This document shows positions 14,301 through 26,329 of a stretch of DNA of 64,000 bases, in pieces. Source of the DNA: Proteles cristata cristata (taxonomy: Eukaryota; Chordata; Mammalia; Carnivora; Hyaenidae); contig JAESUZ010000982.1 in NCBI GenBank assembly GCA_017311185.1, forward strand, positions 496,001-560,000. The letters run 5' to 3'. The position numbers and the translations under genes were made by a program. The stretch's first letter is position 1; every line of letters begins with the position of its first letter. The notes below the pieces were generated by a model that did no database searches, was not told the origin of the DNA, and worked only from the letters and a program-made list of their open reading frames with translations.

Positions 14301-14537
14301 AAATAAATTTTGAAAGAAACCATTCATGACACAATATCTGACTTCTATAATGATACATTGATAGTAAATAAGATTATTATAAATAGCATATGCTTATATA
14401 TGTAATATATATGTACACATAAATTAGTATAATATATAATATATATAAAATAAATTTTGAAAGAAACCATTCATGACACATCTGACTTCTATAATGATAA
14501 TTGATAGTAAATAAGATTATTATAAATAGCATATGTT
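14301..14537. repeat. Local tandem duplication, about 90-bp copies offset by 147 bp
   Basis: The segment beginning aaataaattttgaaagaaac at 14301 recurs at 14448, and both copies run through gacttctataatgata to atagcatatg. The second copy lacks three bases after gacaca and one base after atgata. A TA-rich stretch (about 14393-14447) separates them. The sequence looks unique apart from this duplication. Confidence 0.9.
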
Positions 14538-15321
14538 ATATTTTAATGGGAATATGTTTTAGCATTATTATTTTATTCAACTCCAAATTATCTCATGAAA
14601 TGAGATTATAGTTATTTCTTTAAAAATGATTGTTCATTATGGTTATATCAGAAAAGGATTCATCTTCATGTTTATTGACTTGCATATATAATAGTAAATG
14701 ACAGAATTAAATCAATTATCAAAAAAACTCAGAGTTGGTATGCGATCATTTTAAAGTATAATTTTAAAATGTGATTTTACATTTTGTTTTGAGAATACTA
14801 AGCCAAAAATAGCAGATATCAGTAGAAAATCATTGATCAAATTAGGTTACCTTTTACAAAGCACTAAACAATTCATTTCAAAGTATTTAGCTTTATAATG
14901 ATAATTTCTTATTATATCTTGGGGGTTAAATATATCTACCCATCTTTAGGGAAAATAAATAGTGTTATTGTAATTTTTATATTGCAATTTTTATATCAAT
15001 TATTAAAACATTTTGAAAAGACATTTTTCCCCACGATAGGAAATATAAACAGAAAAAAGTTGTTAGATGAATTTTTGACATACCACATTTCATTATGTCA
15101 ATATGAAATAAAAGTTAAATCTTTGCAGACTTAAATATTAGGTTTACTACCTTTCTTTCTACTGTTCTGGCCAGTATATTTTCTTTGGTATTCTAAGTAG
15201 AATTATATTTCTGCTGATTCACCCTTTCCTCATTTTGGCTATACAAAAGTTATGTGCTGCATGCTTTAAGTTTTCAGATATCCTGGGAAATTCAGGCTAT
15301 TTATACCAAAATAGCTAAGAT
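14538..15321. other. Unique AT-rich intron
   Basis: No recognised repeat or coding signal. The open frame at 14898-15134 has no recognisable domain. Confidence 0.5.
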
Positions 15322-15334
15322 TTAAAATTTATCA

Positions 15335-15536
15335 GGGGCGCCTGGGTGGCTTAGTCGGTTAAGCGTCCAACTTTCGCTTAGGTCATGATCTCGCGATTCG
15401 TGGGTTCGAACCCCGCGTCGGGCTCTGTGCTGACTGCCACCTCAGAGCCTGGACTCTGTGACTCCCTCTCTCTCTGATCCTCCCCTGTTCACGCTGTCTC
15501 TCTCTATCCTAGAAATAAAAAAAATAAATAAAAATA
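15335..15536 (+). mobile_element. Felid CAN-SINE, well preserved, with perfect TSD
   Basis: It has a complete head ggggcgcctgggtggcttag, an intact B-box motif gggttcgaacccc, the cgtcgggctctgtgctgac body and a mixed A-rich tail. It is flanked by the 13-bp direct repeat ttaaaatttatca at 15322-15334 and 15537-15549. The CpG-rich head and perfect TSD point to a fairly recent insertion. Confidence 0.95.
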
Positions 15537-15549
15537 TTAAAATTTATCA

Positions 15550-15826
15550 ATGCATTAGAATGTATGTAATTCTCTATATTTGGTATATTGCCTTAGAGGA
15601 CATATTTATTATTTTCATTGTTCTTGTACAGGGGCTTTGGGGTGGACAAGGAAGGAATTTAGTGATGACAGTGTTAATCAGATGGCAGTGTTACCTGGTT
15701 GGGAAAAAGAATAAAAGAATATTTCTTTATATATATACATATATATCATATTTATGTGTATATACACCAAACGTATATATATATGCCAAATTAATAAAGA
15801 AGTGTATATATATACATATATATATA
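15550..15826. other. Intron with TA-rich satellite at about 15728-15826
   Basis: The tail of this interval is dominated by tatatacatatat-type repeats adjoining the next SINE. The preceding part looks unique. Confidence 0.5.
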
Positions 15827-15849
15827 AAGTTTATTTATGTGTGTGTGTA

Positions 15850-15897
<48 letters not shown>

Positions 15898-16056
15898 GGG
15901 TAGGGGAAGACAGAAAGAAGGTAAGAGAATTCCAAGCAGGCTCTGTGCTGTCAGTGTGGAGATTGACATGGGGCTCAAGTCCACAGACCATGAGATCATG
16001 ACCAGAATCGAAATCAAGCGTCAGATGCCCAACCAACTGAGCCACCAAGGTACCCC
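15827..16056 (-). mobile_element. Felid CAN-SINE containing a (GT)n(GA)n microsatellite
   Basis: The head complement actgagccaccaaggtacccc closes the right end, and gggctcaagtccacagacc marks the B-box region. The CT-rich part of the element has expanded on the plus strand to a gt run (about 15838-15867) followed by a ga run (about 15868-15893). The A-rich tail is degenerate. Confidence 0.9.
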
Positions 16057-17930
16057 AGGGAAAAAATTTGATTCTTTTAACAATATTTTATTTAAGGAAT
16101 GTTGGTTTTAAAATTGTGTGAAGAAAAGTTAATGAGGCAAAACAAAGTTAATTGTGAATCAAAAAATGTTAAATTATTTCATAATTATAAACCATAATTT
16201 GCATTTGTCTATTACATTTTATGTAAGAGCTAAAAAATATTCTTGTGCTTTATACATTTTTAAATATAATCACAATTAGAAACAAATTATGTGTTGCCAA
16301 TTTCTTATGGTTACAAAATAATATAGCAGCATTACATGAAATTTCATTTCACTACATTATTTTCAAACAATTCATAACTAATATCAAAAATACCTTCTCT
16401 ATTGTGGTTTATAGAAAAGGATTCTATTGTTTTAATTTTTATCATTATTTATTGATTCACAAGCAAGCATTTGGGTCTTCATCTCTCTGATATCATTTAT
16501 TCAACACAGGGCCGAATAATTTTTAAAGGAGACAATTTTTGTCTGATATAAACCTTTCAAATGAAAAGGAAAAACAAAAATGCTTCTGTTTCAAACAAAA
16601 AAAAAGTCTGTTCTTTTACTGGAACTATCTAAAGTGAGCAGAAGCGAGAACTGATCTATACACATTGCCAAAGCATGATTTCCCAAAGTAGCACCTTTAA
16701 AGTTTAACTAAGAAACAAATTAATAAAAGATTCAGAAAACTGCAGCAGTGTTCACCGGGAGCATTTGGTTGTTTAAATGCTAACTTAGATTGTTTTTCCA
16801 ATGTTAATATCCAAACTCCAAAAGCCTCTATCCACCCCTGTTGTTTCATTTTTTTCACCCAAAAATGTAGGTTTGTCAACAAAGGGAAAACAAATTGATG
16901 GGTTTTTTTTATTTTAAAGATAAAGACATGTTTTTATTTTTATATTTAAAAATGTTGAATTTAGTGAGCTAGTAATCTTGTTAACTTTTCTGCTAGGTCT
17001 TCTAAAGTATTAAGATGGAATTATGAAGAGACTATGAGCTTCCCATAATGTATAATTATTTTATCTTCAAATCCATACTTTTATCATTTCATGTTATTTA
17101 TTCATTCCTCAATTCTATTTGAGCTATTTTTCCAAGGCAACAGCATGCTATACTAAGAAGGTAAAAGAGTGAATAAAATACAGTCTCAGCTGGCAAGAAT
17201 CCAACATTTTATTGTGATTTGAGTTAACTCTTTGTAGGGCATATAGTAGTATAAACTAACATTGTGTCAATGTCCATTATGTTTAAATTCAGAACAAGAT
17301 CTAAAACACTATTTTATAAGGTAGAATAAAATTTTGAAATCTAGTATAAAGGAGTCCAAGAAAAGTGGCAATGAATGTAACCAGCTGAGTGAGGTAGCAT
17401 TGAGGTAACTTCTACTAGAATCTATTTGTTTTTATTTTTGGAGTAAATTCTGTGTGATATAAAATCAGAAGCCTCAGAAATAAATTGCTTATAATAAATT
17501 ACCCTTGAGATTATAGGGAAGAATAAATGAGTCGATACATGTAAAAGATATAGATATTTCCTGACACATGGTTATTATATTTTATGTTGGCTAAGTTTAT
17601 GTTTTCAAGTTCAAACATGTAATAATATAGTAAATTAATTAAGACTACTGTAGCCTATTTATAAACCCCTATACACCTGGTAACCCATAACTTCAGTATT
17701 ATAAGAAATTACAATTCATTTGTTCTTTTTTAATCCTATAAAACTTGCCCTCCCTTCTTTTATCCACTTTTGTGTGTGACAAAGAACTCATGATGTATTA
17801 ATAATAATAATAATAATAATAATATAATAGGTATAATGAAGCTCCTTAAAGAAGAGAGAAAAAAAAGAGTATTCTCCATAGTGATACTGTTTTAAAGAGG
17901 CAGCACCCTGTTCATGTAATTCAACTATTT
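16057..17930. other. Unique AT-rich intron
   Basis: No recognised family except a (TAA)n run of about nine units at 17797-17824. The open frames at 16245-16490 and 16697-16882 have no recognisable content. Confidence 0.5.
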
Positions 17931-17931
17931 T

Positions 17932-18134
17932 TAAATGTTAATTTATTTATATTTGAGGGAGAGTGAGAGAAGAGACTGCCAGCAGGAAAGGGGCACAGAG
18001 AAAGCAGAGAGAATTCTAAACAAGCTAAATTCTAAGAGGCTGATGTGGGGCTCGAACCCAAAAAGCCCTGATATTATGACCTGAGCTGAAATCAAGAGAT
18101 GGACACTAAACCCATTGAGCCACCCAGGTGCCCC
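17932..18134 (-). mobile_element. Felid CAN-SINE
   Basis: The plus strand shows ttaatttatttatatttgag, a GA-rich body, ggggctcgaacccaaaaag and the head complement ttgagccacccaggtgcccc. Flanks taattcaac and taattaaac suggest a degraded TSD. Confidence 0.9.
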
Positions 18135-18684
18135 ATAATTAAACTTTTAAAGAGCACTCATGTTCTTACCATTCTATGAGTTACTATTCAGATTTAAAGA
18201 GGTATGCATGATAGATATGTCCAATTGCTTAAATGACACTATGTGGTAAAAGCAACTATTGAATGAATACTTCTACATTTGAATGTCTCACTATAACTAG
18301 TTATAGACAATTATGAAATATCTATATTTCAGAGAAATATATTATAAACTTCTTTATTTTTTATTTTAAATGTTTTAAAGAGTATTAAATACATGGATCA
18401 TGCAGAAGCTCTTCTATTATCTTCACATTTTAAATTGAAGTCTTTCCCCTATTGCAGATAATCAAAATCAGTGGTTTAAAAGACTCTTCCAAATTGACAA
18501 AAAATAATAAATAAAATAAAATCAGAGGGACATGAATTAATTAAATAAAAATGATAAAAATTATAGATATGCTCTGCATTTTAAGATAAAACATTTGATA
18601 AAGAGGATTGAATTTAATTAGTGATGCCATTTTGCCTTACTGAGCTTTCTGGACAGGATGGAGGGCTTCAGATATAAAAGTAGG

Positions 18685-18908
18685 ATTTTTTTAATGACTC
18701 TGCCAAGGTTTAAAACTAGATTAAGACACTAACTAACAGATATGACTTTGGAAACACTTTTAACCTCTCCCTGACATAGTTTCCTCACCTGTAGGAAGTG
18801 TGTAATAATAGTAGCTACCCTTTAGATTGTTGTGAAAATTAAATGAGTTGATAAAGGATGTAGAATAACTCCTGACACAGAACCATGTTAAGTATTAACT
18901 GCTGTTTA
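18685..18908 (+). repeat. MIR relic
   Basis: The text ttaacctctccctgacatag, tttcctcacctgtagg, taatagtagctacc, gttgtgaaaattaaatgag and aactcctgacacag follows the MIR core and 3' part in order, in + orientation. Confidence 0.7.
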
Positions 18909-20361
18909 AATTTATAGTAACACAGGCTTATATTTTGAGATAATAATGATGAAATGGCAAAAAATCAATTAAAAATTTTATTTTCTAATAATGTATTCAT
19001 ATCATTTCTATATTTATTTGTAATCTGTGTTATACATTGTAATGTAATAATGTAGATAAACCCAGATCATCCCATTCTTCTCTTTACCTCTATTCCATGT
19101 CAAAAAGTGACATTTAAAGAACATAAACCACAAAATTTTCAAAAGCTATTTTAAGATAGGAAAGATAGTGCTTCCCGTAGAAAATACTTGAATCAGTGAA
19201 AACAATACACTAGATATTGTTAATAATCAAACTACTAGGACATATTCACTGAGAGGTTACTAACACCTAACTAGGCACTGTGTATGTATTAAAATAACTG
19301 TTTTCCCCTTATCTTTATCAAGTATATAATCTCTTTGTATATGTGACTAAGGAATGTGAAACTACTAATCTGTAACATGATAAATAATTTAAAAACTAGA
19401 CATAAAATTTTCCATTTTATGTAATTTGAAGGATTAGAATAAACTGGGAAAATTAGAGATTGTATTTTGCAAAAAGTGGGACTTGAGCTGAGCCTTAAAA
19501 ACTAGATAGAATTTTGACAGCTAAAGAAGAAGAAAGGAAAAAACATGGAGACATGGAGAAGATATAAATAAAGCATGAAGTAAGCATGGCTAACTAGTAA
19601 AATTGCAGAACAATTTAGAACCCACTGAATTGAGTTATGGAAGCATCTTGGTCACTAGTGGGGAATAAAGCTCATATAATAGAAATCATGAATCGTAGGA
19701 GATTTGAACATTAATAAAAACTGTATTTGAGGAAGTTTAGTCCTCTAGCACTCAAGATGGACTAGAGGTGAATGATAATGGAGTGCATAAGAGCATCAGT
19801 GATTAGGTTGGATCTGAGCATGCACAGGAGATAACACTGCAAATTTTGGTGGAATTACTTAGTAGATCATTGAAGGAGCAAGAATGGGGCTTGGGAAAAA
19901 ATGATGAAACTGTATATTGAAACTCATTAGCAAAGAGGTCATTTTTTCAAGCCATGAGCAAAATATAGAGAGCCGTGGTTGGTGCCTTTGAATGTGTCTG
20001 CTAGAAAGTAAGAGAGTGATTTAAAGAGGGTGGTCAAAAATAAGAGAATTGTTAAAAAAAAAAAATAAATGTAAAGGGGAATGAAATAGCAAGTCAGCAG
20101 ACCAAGAAAAGTAAAACTATCACATATTTTTCAGGGATCAGTGAATACGTAATAGTGTTGTCAATAAGGATATTGGCTGGGGATATTTAGGAAAGTGATT
20201 TTTATAGAAAGAAGGGCACAGATGGAAAAATTCCTATCTAATTAGAAATATGACAATTTTACCAGAGCTATGACTGTTGGGACATTATCTGGTAGTTATC
20301 TTGCTATCTGATAAATCAGTTTGAACATACTGATCAATCTGAAGTAAATGATGGAGGGAAC
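18909..20361. other. Intron with L2-like relic from about 19480 to 20050
   Basis: Words such as gggacttgagctgagcc (19480) and ccactgaattgagttatgg resemble a reverse-oriented L2 3' region. The identification is weak. The rest is unremarkable AT-rich sequence. Confidence 0.35.
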
Positions 20362-20566
20362 CAGTGGTTCTTAACATTGACTTTACAGTAGAATCACTTT
20401 AAGGGTTACTGAAAAACAAAACAAGCAAAAAGCTGATGCTCATGGTCCTACCCTAGAGTAATTGTGTTAGAATATCTAGAGATAGAAATAAGCATTTTCA
20501 TTCTGAAAGAAATCTCCATAAGTGGTTTGGATCCACAATGGAGGTCAAGAACCATTGTAAAGTTTT
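20362..20566 (+). repeat. MER5-like hAT relic with inverted ends
   Basis: It begins cagtggttcttaacattg and ends gtcaagaaccattg, so the ends are imperfect inverted repeats. Between them lie tagaatcactttaaggg and atgctcatggtcctaccc. The element is nonautonomous and non-coding; the open frame 20464-20661 is incidental. Confidence 0.7.
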
Positions 20567-21280
20567 GCTTTTGTTTTCTCTGTGGAATCTCCACTCAAGT
20601 CCAGTTCTTTTCTCAAAATGCAGAGAAATTAATAAAGAACAAAATAGCATTTATTCTCTAGTTCATTAAAAGATTGAATTTATGAAACAGTATCATTCAC
20701 ATATTTCAAAACTATCAGGTTGAAAAATTGCTCCCATTCAGATATCTGTCTTGGGATTTGGTTACCCATTGTGATCACACTCATTGAAAATATTAATAAC
20801 TCTTTCATTAATTGAGTGTTCTGGAGGAAGGGCTAAAAATATGTATGATGGCTAGTAAAACATAATCATGTAAATTGCTAGAGAGTAAAACCTTTATTTT
20901 GGTTTTCAGCATTATGTCATATTTTAGGGACATGCTTGGTAATTAGAACAAGAGTTTTACTTTAACATTGATAGAACACACTGTTCTGTTATATACCAAA
21001 TAAGAAGTGCTAATAATCTTAAACTTTTCCCATAGGGTCTTATTTTCCTATTGCAACTTAAAAAAAGTAGGTACCCAAATGACACAGTTACAAATGTTAG
21101 TGATTTCTTTGATGCCAATAATTAATGGAAACTCTGGCAATGACACCCTGGAAATGAATTTCCATAGATTTAACAATTTGATAGTAATTAAAAGTAAAGT
21201 GTTAACTATTAATGTGTTAATATTCATAATAGTATGCCACTGAAGTTGAACATGAAACTTACAGGTCCACTAATAGAAAA
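20567..21280. other. Unique AT-rich intron upstream of exon A
   Basis: No repeat or regulatory element was recognised here. The open frame 21007-21243 has no recognisable content. Confidence 0.45.
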
Positions 21281-21452
21281 ATGCTTTGTCTTTATTACTG
21301 GGTTATAAATTTATATTTTGTCTTTATATGTTTAAACTGTAGTGATTACTTAACATATAAGAATATATTTTATGTAAATTTTTCAATTAACGTTTTTCTT
21401 GATTTTCTAATTGCACATGTTTTGATTCTTTCTTTTTCTTCTGTTGTTACAG

Positions 21453-21540
21453 TAAATGAAGGAGGTATTAAAACAGCTTCCAATTTATGCCCAGATCCAG
21501 GAGAACCAGAAAATGGGAAGAGAGTTGGATCAGATTTTAG
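21453..21540 (+). CDS. CSMD3: CSMD3 exon A: linker and first half of a sushi (CCP) domain
   Basis: An 88-nt internal exon. The protein carries multiple extracellular CUB and sushi domains on a type I membrane anchor and is implicated in neuronal dendrite development (family knowledge). Seen here: two bases complete a split codon, 28 full codons follow, and AG is left over for the next exon. The translation runs through VNEGGIKTASN into LCPDPGEPENG, the first conserved Cys and Pro-Gly motif of a sushi domain, and stops inside GSDF. The acceptor is a pyrimidine tract plus acag at 21449-21452; the donor is gtaata from 21541. Entry is phase 1 and exit phase 2. Joined in phase to 62203-62327 it gives an intact four-cysteine domain. 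CSMD1 is the main alternative; as I remember it, CSMD1 has a different linker and CPDPGIPENG here. The open frame extends upstream to 21281, but that part is intron. Confidence 0.85.
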
Positions 21541-21764
21541 GTAATATTTTATATTACTTATTATTTTGTTGAAGTTTGTTTAATTTAAAATTAAAAAATA
21601 GCTGATAATATGGAGATGAAGACTGGGTGATTTAATACAATGGTAGGTAGATTTTATTTGTTGCTATTAATATTCCATTACTTTAAAGTGTCTAATTAAA
21701 TAGCATACCAACTTTATTAAGATACTTTTCTGGAGTTAAATGATTAATTTATTGTCATGTAGTA

Positions 21765-21930
21765 AGTGAAAAATCATGGGCTTTGGATTTGAAAGACATG
21801 AGTTAGAATTCAAATTCTGCTTAATGATTGTCTGATCTTGCTTGAGTAAGTCACTGAATTCTATCTGCCTGAGTTTCCTGTTCTGTAACATGTAAGTCAA
21901 ATTTACCACATACAATGGCGAGTTTCAAAT
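21765..21930 (+). repeat. MIR relic
   Basis: atgggctttggatttgaaag, gttagaattcaaattctgc, gagtaagtcactgaattc and gcctgagtttcctgttctg line up in order with a + strand MIR. Confidence 0.7.
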
Positions 21931-21934
21931 GAGA

Positions 21935-22097
21935 TATTGCGGAGGTGTCATGGTTTGTGAGTTCAAGCCTCACAATGGGCTTGGTTATGTCAGTGCAGTG
22001 CCCACTCTGGATCCTCTGTGCTCCTCTCTCTCTGTCTCTCCCCCACTCTAGCATGCTCTTTTTCCTTCTTTCTAAAAAATAAATAAACATTAAAAAA
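21935..22097 (+). mobile_element. Felid CAN-SINE, 5'-truncated
   Basis: The head is missing. The copy begins around gtcatggtttgtgag, continues through ttcaagcctcacaatgggc and the CT-rich body, and ends aataaataaacattaaaaaa. Confidence 0.85.
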
Positions 22098-22424
22098 ATG
22101 AAGTACTGTCTATGAAACCTTCCTACATATGCTTATAAACATAAATATTTTTCAGAAGTACACATAACTGTGATGTTTTATCTCCATGTTAAAATTAGTA
22201 TTTACTAATTCAAAATTAAGTTATTAACAAGCAAGCGAATAAAAGTAGTATGCTGTGGTAGACATTACTTTGCATGACTAACAAATAATATTTTTAAAAT
22301 TTTTGAAATTTTAGTAGTTCTCTGATTATAGCATTTTATAAATTAGAGATACCAAAAATCCTGTAAAACATTAAATGATAGTTTAACATTCACAAATACT
22401 TATTTTTACAAAGTATCTATGATA
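22098..22424. other. Unique AT-rich intron
   Basis: Nothing recognised. Confidence 0.5.
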
Positions 22425-22685
22425 CATATGAGGGCAGAGAAGGAGAGAAAAATAGTTTCAAACAGAGAGGGAGGCAAACCATAAGAGACTCTTAAACACA
22501 GAGAGCAAATGCTGGGTTCAGGAGGTTGGGGGGGTGGAAAAGGAGTGATAGGCATTGAGGAGGACAGTTGTTGGAGTGAGCACTGGGTATTGTATATAAG
22601 TGATGAAACATGGGATTCCACTCAAGAAACCAAGAGTACACTGCATATACTGTATGTTAGCTAATTTGACAGTAAATTATATTTA
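22425..22685 (+). mobile_element. L1 3' end, 5'-truncated
   Basis: The order gagggaggcaaaccataag, agactcttaaacacagag, a G-rich stretch (ggttgggggggtgg), gagcactgggtattgtatat and ctgtatgttagctaatttg is that of a carnivore L1 3' UTR. There is no coding sequence. It is related to the copy at 23990-24345. Confidence 0.7.
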
Positions 22686-23518
22686 GAAAAATATTATTGA
22701 TAATGACTATGGATATACCTACCACACATTTACAATTTTTACTTCTTTATATTATTTGTATAAAGGACAAATGGTACTCTAAAGAATATCCCTGCAGGGG
22801 TTTGTGAGGGGAGACAGTTCTTAGAAAAGAGATCTATAGAAATTTTGTCCCCGTGGATCTTTCAAGATGACTTAAAATTATATTTTGCTATACATGGAGA
22901 GGAAAAGATAATATATCATTTCAACATAAATGCAATTATAATTTTCTAAAAAAATACAGAACTTTATTTAATCAGCCCCATAATTAATATAAATGATAAT
23001 GTTTGAAGAAAAACACAAGAGGGAATTTAAAAGACCTGAGATCTAGTCAAACTCTAATCTTAATAAATTGACTTTATTAAAAATCAATCGAACTTCTCAA
23101 CCTCAATAATTAAAAGTGACATTTTATAGACTACAAAATTATAAGCAACTTATAAAGTGTTTTTTACATGTCTTCTTTATTTATTATAAAATCTTACATA
23201 GTATTTATTATTTTATCCCCACTTTACAAATGAGGAAACTAAAACTGTTTACACAGCATATAATTTGATGGAATTAAAATTTGAACTTATTATTTCCTGA
23301 TTCCAAAGTCTGACCACGTAATCAATATATTACATTACTATTTGAAGTCAAACTAACTTCATTTGAATCCCATTCTTTCCATAAACTACTTGTGTTCTCC
23401 AAGAGCTTCTTTCCTAAAATCTAAAAATAATAGTACTTATTTCATTGGTTGAAGAAATTACATGAGATGATGTATGCATGTAATAATTGTATAGCTTGAG
23501 ACAAAATAGGTATCAATT
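22686..23518. other. Intron with MIR-like pieces at about 23195-23330 and 23340-23500
   Basis: ccccactttacaaatgaggaa (23218) resembles a reversed MIR. The stretch near 23370-23500 (tacatgagatgatg and neighbours) resembles a + strand MIR 3' part. Both calls are tentative, and the rest is unique. Confidence 0.4.
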
Positions 23519-23722
23519 GGGGCACTTGAGTAGCTTAGTTGTTTGTGTCTGACTCTTGATTTAGATGTAGGTCATGATCTCACAGTCATGGGTTGGAGCC
23601 CCTTGTAGGGCTCTGCACTTAGTTTGGAGCTCGCTTGGGATTCTTTTTCTCCCTTTTTCTCTGTCCCTACTCTGATTGCTCTGTCTCTTTCTCAAACTAA
23701 ATAAATAAGCATTTAACAAAAT
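23519..23722 (+). mobile_element. Felid CAN-SINE, diverged
   Basis: The head ttggggcacttgagtagctt is mutated. It is followed by gactcttgatttagatg, gtcatgatctcacag, a degenerate B box (gggttggagcccc), a CT-rich body and aaataaataagcattt. Confidence 0.88.
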
Positions 23723-23989
23723 AAGTATTCAATTAATTTTAGTGACTATTATAGTATGATATGATTTACAGAATAATTATTAATATGAATATTTACTTGG
23801 TCTTACTTTGTGTAAAAATGTATGGTTTTATTGGAAATAGACTAATATAGTAATTTAACTTACCTTCGAATGTAGTGAATTACAGTCTTAAGATTACTTT
23901 GTAAACATATTTCAAACACCATGGTAGATGTTAGGCATTAAGAGGCTCACAGTTAGACTAAAACATAGTGTAATCATTATAATTTAAGA

Positions 23990-24345
23990 ATTTGTAGTGG
24001 ATGGAACTAGAGGGTATTATGCTAAATGAAATAGTCAGAGAAAGACAAATATCATATGATTTCAGTCATGTGGGATTTAAGAAACAAAAGAGATGAACAT
24101 AGGGGAAAGGAAGCAAAAGTAATATAAAAACAGAGAGGAAACAAATCATGAGAGACTCTTAAATACAGAGAAAACACTGAGGGTGGCTGGTGGAGTGTTG
24201 GGTGGCAGGATGGGCTAAATGGGAAATGGGCATTAAGGAGGACACATGTTGGGATGAACACTAGGTGTTATATGTAAGAGATAACTAAATTCTATTCCTG
24301 AAATTATTATCATACTATATGTTAACTAACTTGGATTTAAACTAA
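23990..24345 (+). mobile_element. L1 3' end, 5'-truncated
   Basis: tggatggaactagagggtat and gctaaatgaaatagtcagag are L1 ORF2 C-terminal and 3' UTR words. They are followed by gagagactcttaaatacag, ggacacatgttgggatgaac and atgttaactaacttggattt. The order matches a + strand carnivore L1 3' end. Confidence 0.8.
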
Positions 24346-24604
24346 AAGAAAAGATTGTGAAAAATGTTAAGAACACACTGAGGAGGCATGGCATTTTTGG
24401 AGGCTAGGAAATAAGGGTCATAGGGAAGTTAACATTGAGCTTGGTCTCACAGGATGATTAGAATATGATATACATAGAGAAATCCAGTGAACATTTATAT
24501 ATTTATTATCTACATATATTATTTGTCTATTATCTGTCTGGTCTTGTACTAGGAACAAATAAAACACAAAAGCAAACATAGATGCCTTTCATGCCTTAGA
24601 ATTT

Positions 24605-24804
24605 CTTAAAATATTTTTTTAATGTTTTATTTATTTCTAAGAGAGAGACAGCATGAGCAGGGGAGGGTCATAGAGAGAAGGAGACACAGAATCTGAAGCA
24701 GCCTCCAGGCCCTGAGCTGTCAGCACAGAGCCCAATACGGGGCTCGAACTCACAAACCTGAGCAGAAGTCGGACACTCAACCCACTAAGCCATCCAGGTG
24801 CCCC
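24605..24804 (-). mobile_element. Felid CAN-SINE with 17-bp TSD
   Basis: The tail complement (tttttttaatgttttattt), GA-rich body, ggggctcgaactcac and the head complement catccaggtgcccc are present. It is flanked by ttcatgccttagaattt (24588-24604) and ttcatgcattagaattt (24805-24821), which differ at one base. Confidence 0.93.
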
Positions 24805-24821
24805 TTCATGCATTAGAATTT

Positions 24822-26325
24822 AATGGCAGAAAAGACAAACAATTAAATGGCATATGCAGTTGTAATCACAAATGTAGAAAAAAATATTATGAAATCATAA
24901 AATAAAAAATTTATTTTAAAAAACAAGCATCTGTAAGAGAGAACAAAACTGTCAGGGTGGGAACACATCCATTTTAAGAAGGTTCCACTCTAACTGATAC
25001 CAGAATTTTATGCATCTAGACTATAAGTAAGGAAGAGCCTCACATTGAGGACAAGCTTGATGAGCTATTCCAGGAAAATAAAGATGAGTGAGTCTGAATT
25101 ATAGAATGTAAGTGGGAGAAAAGCATAGAATGAAGCTGAGGAGATAAGGAAAATCCATATCTCTCCTGTAGAGAAAGCGAATTGGCAGCCATTCAGTCTA
25201 ATCTGGACTGAAGATATGTTTTGTTTTAAGCTCACAGTATTTTTTAAAAAATGGGAGCCAACATTTAAAAATCAGGAGATTACACATGTACACTCACAAA
25301 GATTTTTGCACTTCCTTGTTAGATTTGGCAACTGAAATAATGTACCTTCACGGAAATATCTACTGAAATCTATTAATGTCTACTTCCATTAGGCTGATCA
25401 AATTCTCTTGCTTCACCATGGTCACTCCTGGGCTACTTAAGTCACCTACATATAGTAAGAAGCTACAAAGAATCGTAAGAGAGTGACCTGATCTCACTTA
25501 TATTTTCAGTATATCATCACTTATATTTTTGATAGATGGATTGAAGAAAACAAGTTTTAGTTGGAAGATGCCTAGAGTAGTTTGGGTGTAAGATGGTGGA
25601 GATTTGGACTATTGTGATATACTGAACTAGAAAGATTCAAGATAGTCTTTACAGATACAATTTTCAATATCCAATGATAATTTGATGTTGAAAGTAAGAA
25701 AAAAATAAAAGATGATTCCTACTTTGTTGGGCTTAAATATTATGAGAATGGACTAAATGATAATATTTAATTAAGTGTGGAAGTCCAGAGGTTTGAAGAA
25801 GAAAAAACGAGTTCGGTTTTGAGATTTTAAATTTTAAATGACTTTAGAGATTTCCACATGGATATGTTAAGTTTGTAGTTGAATATAATTGAAATTCAGA
25901 GATAGCCGGAACCATCAGCATGTAGATACTATAAAGAAGATTAAAGAAACATGAGTAGTTACATCATTTAGACTATATAAAAAGGTTAGACAATCTATGA
26001 CATAGTCCCAAAGATCAATGCTCTTTGTTGATATGATGGAACACAAGGAGCTATCAAATCATGAGTGGTCAGAAGAATAGGAGGGAAACAAGAGAAGGAA
26101 GTTCTTGAAAAGAGGCTGAAGAATGGTCAACGCTATTGAAAAACTGAGAATGAAGGGAAGAAGATTGTCTCTTAAATTAAGCAGCAAGAAGATTATAGAT
26201 AAGCGTGATTTCATTGGAGTGACAGATGTTGAAAAAAATTGGAATAGCATTAAGATTGAAGAGACACACTTTAGACAGGAAATAGCTCTGGATCATCCAA
26301 TTACATAAAGAGGAAGAATAATGAG
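24822..26325. other. Intron, partly L2-like
   Basis: Parts of about 24930-26320 (for example aaaaataaaagatgattcct near 25701 and gtggaagtccagaggtttg near 25777) recall reverse-oriented L2-type sequence, but I cannot set ends. Two antiparallel open frames at 26059-26308 have no recognisable domain. Confidence 0.35.
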
Positions 26326-26329
26326 GGTA

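Larger units (their letters stand above)
1..21452 (+). other. CSMD3: CSMD3 intron, 3' portion (upstream of exon A)
   Basis: This stretch lies between an exon outside the window and exon A. It is AT-rich and holds no coding sequence I can support. The intron ends in a strong acceptor: a T/C-rich tract at about 21421-21448 followed by AG at 21451-21452. Exon A starts with the last two bases of a codon, so this is a phase 1 intron. Everything else recognised inside it is a repeat and is listed separately. Assignment to this gene depends on the exon A call. Confidence 0.75.

Noticed and set aside
15335..15440. tRNA-like segment with intact B box as a functional tRNA-Lys gene
   Set aside because: It is the head of a SINE, with TSD and tail, and does not close into a proper tRNA with matching acceptor stem.
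16697..16882. Minus-strand 61-codon frame with mixed composition as a conserved peptide
   Set aside because: No motif, no splice context and no family resemblance; it cannot be supported from one sequence.
21281..21544. 87-codon open frame taken as a stand-alone small gene
   Set aside because: Only the last 28 codons or so have protein-like content, and they begin exactly at a strong splice acceptor. The upstream part is intron and its ATG has no support.
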